Part shown: in pieces, positions 37,697-38,695 of the stretch | How positions within the stretch are numbered: position 1 is the first letter of the stretch | Layout of the letters: every line of letters begins with the position of its first letter | From: a virus | Length of the DNA stretch: 38,695 nucleotides | Strand: one strand, 5' to 3' | Virus record (IMG/VR): IMGVR_UViG_3300046028_004853 | Coordinates: 1-38,695 of that record | Program-made: the position numbers and the translations under genes | Notes under the pieces: model-generated | What the model saw: the letters and a program-made list of their open reading frames with translations, nothing else | What the model was told of the DNA's origin: nothing | The model's database searches: none

Positions 37697-38695
37697 ATGC
37701 TTCCCGACGAACCTGAAAATCAAGACGGTATTGACCTCGTTACGAAGTGGATTGACGAAATCAATCTGTCGGAGCGGGAGCTTCAGCCGTGGTGGAAGGC
37801 TGGCGACATCATCGTCCGGCGGTTCAAGAACGAGAACCGCGCCCGTTCTGGTGGCCGCCCTTCGGTTGGTGACCAACGCCGTCGCTTTGCCGTTCTGTGG
37901 TCTAACGTCTCGACCCTTCAGCCCGCGATCTATGCCAAGCAGCCTAAGCCGATGGTGGACAGGCGCTATCGGGATGAAGACCCGGTGGGCAAGGTCGCCT
38001 CTGAGGTGCTGGAACGGGCGCTAGGGTTCAGCCTCGACCAGTATGACTTTGACGGGCGCGTGAAGCTTTGCGTTCTAGACTATTTGCTGCCGGGGCGAGG
38101 CCAAGTGTGGGTGCGTTACATCCCGCATATGCGTCAGGTCAACGCAGAGCAGGATTACGAACTAGGCGAGGGCGTTCAGGACGATGACGATACTGAGGTT
38201 GGCGAGGTGGAGACGCCGGAGGCCGCTGAGGAAGTCGTTTACGAAGAAGTCCAGTGCGACCACGTTGCGTGGAAAGACTGGCTGACTAATCCGGCGCGGG
38301 AATGGGCTGAGGTCCGCTGGGTTGGACGGCGCGTCTATATGACGAAAGCCGAACTGACTGATCGTTTTGGCGCTGCAATGGCCAAGAACGTGCCGATCAC
38401 GACGACTTCGACCGGCACGGACATGGCGTCGGATGCCCAAAAGCAGGCCAACCAGACCGGCGAGGTCTATGAGATTTGGGACAAGCCGACAAAGACGGCC
38501 TATTGGGTTTGCAAGGGCTACACGGGCGGGGTGCTGGACAAGCGCGAAGACCCGCTGGGGCTGACAAACTTCTTTCCGTGCCCGCCGCCCCTCAACGCCA
38601 CGACGGCGAATGACAGCACTATCCCGGTTGCGGATTACGTCCAGTATCAGGACCAAGCCGAGGAACTGGACGAACTGACTGCCCGCATTGGCTTT
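37697..38695 (+). CDS. Portal protein, N-terminal part
   Basis: Starts at the ATG after GAGGGGCT. The frame begins MLPDEPENQDGIDLVTKWID and includes RRRFAVLWSNVSTLQPAIYA, then PKPMVDRRYRDEDPVGKVAS and FDGRVKLCVLDYLLPGRGQV, a conserved portal segment that I recognise in P22-type portals. An acidic insert (YELGEGVQDDDDTEVGEVET) lies near residue 150. The window ends in frame, and the protein continues at base 1; in the final three bases the sequence departs from the expected continuation. The first 290 residues are encoded here. Confidence 0.88.
   Translation, partial: MLPDEPENQDGIDLVTKWIDEINLSERELQPWWKAGDIIVRRFKNENRARSGGRPSVGDQRRRFAVLWSNVSTLQPAIYAKQPKPMVDRRYRDEDPVGKVASEVLERALGFSLDQYDFDGRVKLCVLDYLLPGRGQVWVRYIPHMRQVNAEQDYELGEGVQDDDDTEVGEVETPEAAEEVVYEEVQCDHVAWKDWLTNPAREWAEVRWVGRRVYMTKAELTDRFGAAMAKNVPITTTSTGTDMASDAQKQANQTGEVYEIWDKPTKTAYWVCKGYTGGVLDKREDPLGLTNFFPCPPPLNATTANDSTIPVADYVQYQDQAEELDELTARIGF

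Overview
The window is one complete, tailed-phage genome cut open inside the portal gene. Bases 1-126 are repeated exactly at 38567-38692, so the molecule closes on itself with a unit length of about 38,566 bp. Only the last three bases disagree with this closure. No integrase, tRNA or host gene is visible. The virion parts (P22-type portal, SU10-type adaptor, beta-rich tail nozzle, three ejection-type proteins, collar fibre and beta-helix spike, no tape measure) indicate a short-tailed podovirus. A DnaA domain IV protein, GcrA/SANT-like HTH proteins, a T7-lysozyme-like amidase and GC-rich codon use suggest an alphaproteobacterial host (Caulobacterales- or sphingomonad-like). The host is an inference.

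Layout. (1) Rightward late block: small and large terminase (36054-37636), portal (37697 across the junction to 1215), a 702-aa beta-rich virion protein, scaffold, major capsid and a small capsid-associated protein (to 6202), closed by a hairpin terminator. (2) A modification island (6294-8555): a glycosyltransferase/DUF115 fusion, a one-helix micropeptide, a 60-aa protein and an FkbM methyltransferase. (3) Connector, nozzle, GNAT-like protein, ejection proteins, collar fibre and tailspike (8556-20347). (4) Lysis block: membrane proteins, XhlA-like protein, holin candidate, amidase and overlapping Rz/Rz1 spanins (20344-22484), then an HTH-metallophosphoesterase and a small gene. (5) Leftward accessory block of small, mostly acidic genes (25926-23737) with its own promoter, whose spacer holds a perfect-armed dyad. 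(6) Leftward regulation/replication block (30405-26053): XRE repressor, RusA, HNH, DnaA domain IV, two SANT/GcrA-like proteins, a DNA methyltransferase broken by an in-frame amber codon, and a DUF1376 replication protein. (7) Rightward early block (30508-35979): small unknowns, a nonapeptide-repeat protein, two HNH-type genes, ERF annealing protein, SSB-like protein and NinB.

How it works together. The divergent promoters at 30412-30484 look like the genetic switch. The repressor mRNA appears to be leaderless. A GAAC..GTTC dyad in its promoter spacer resembles a dyad in the spacer of a second rightward promoter at 34905, suggesting one regulator controls both. ERF, the SSB-like protein, NinB and RusA form an annealing/resolution recombination set. 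Most genes overlap by ATGA/GTGA or lie a few bases apart, so nearly all the DNA is coding and regulation is confined to a few gaps (6203-6293, 23731-23736, 25927-26052, 27530-27673, 30406-30507, 34892-34957, 35706-35805, 35980-36053).
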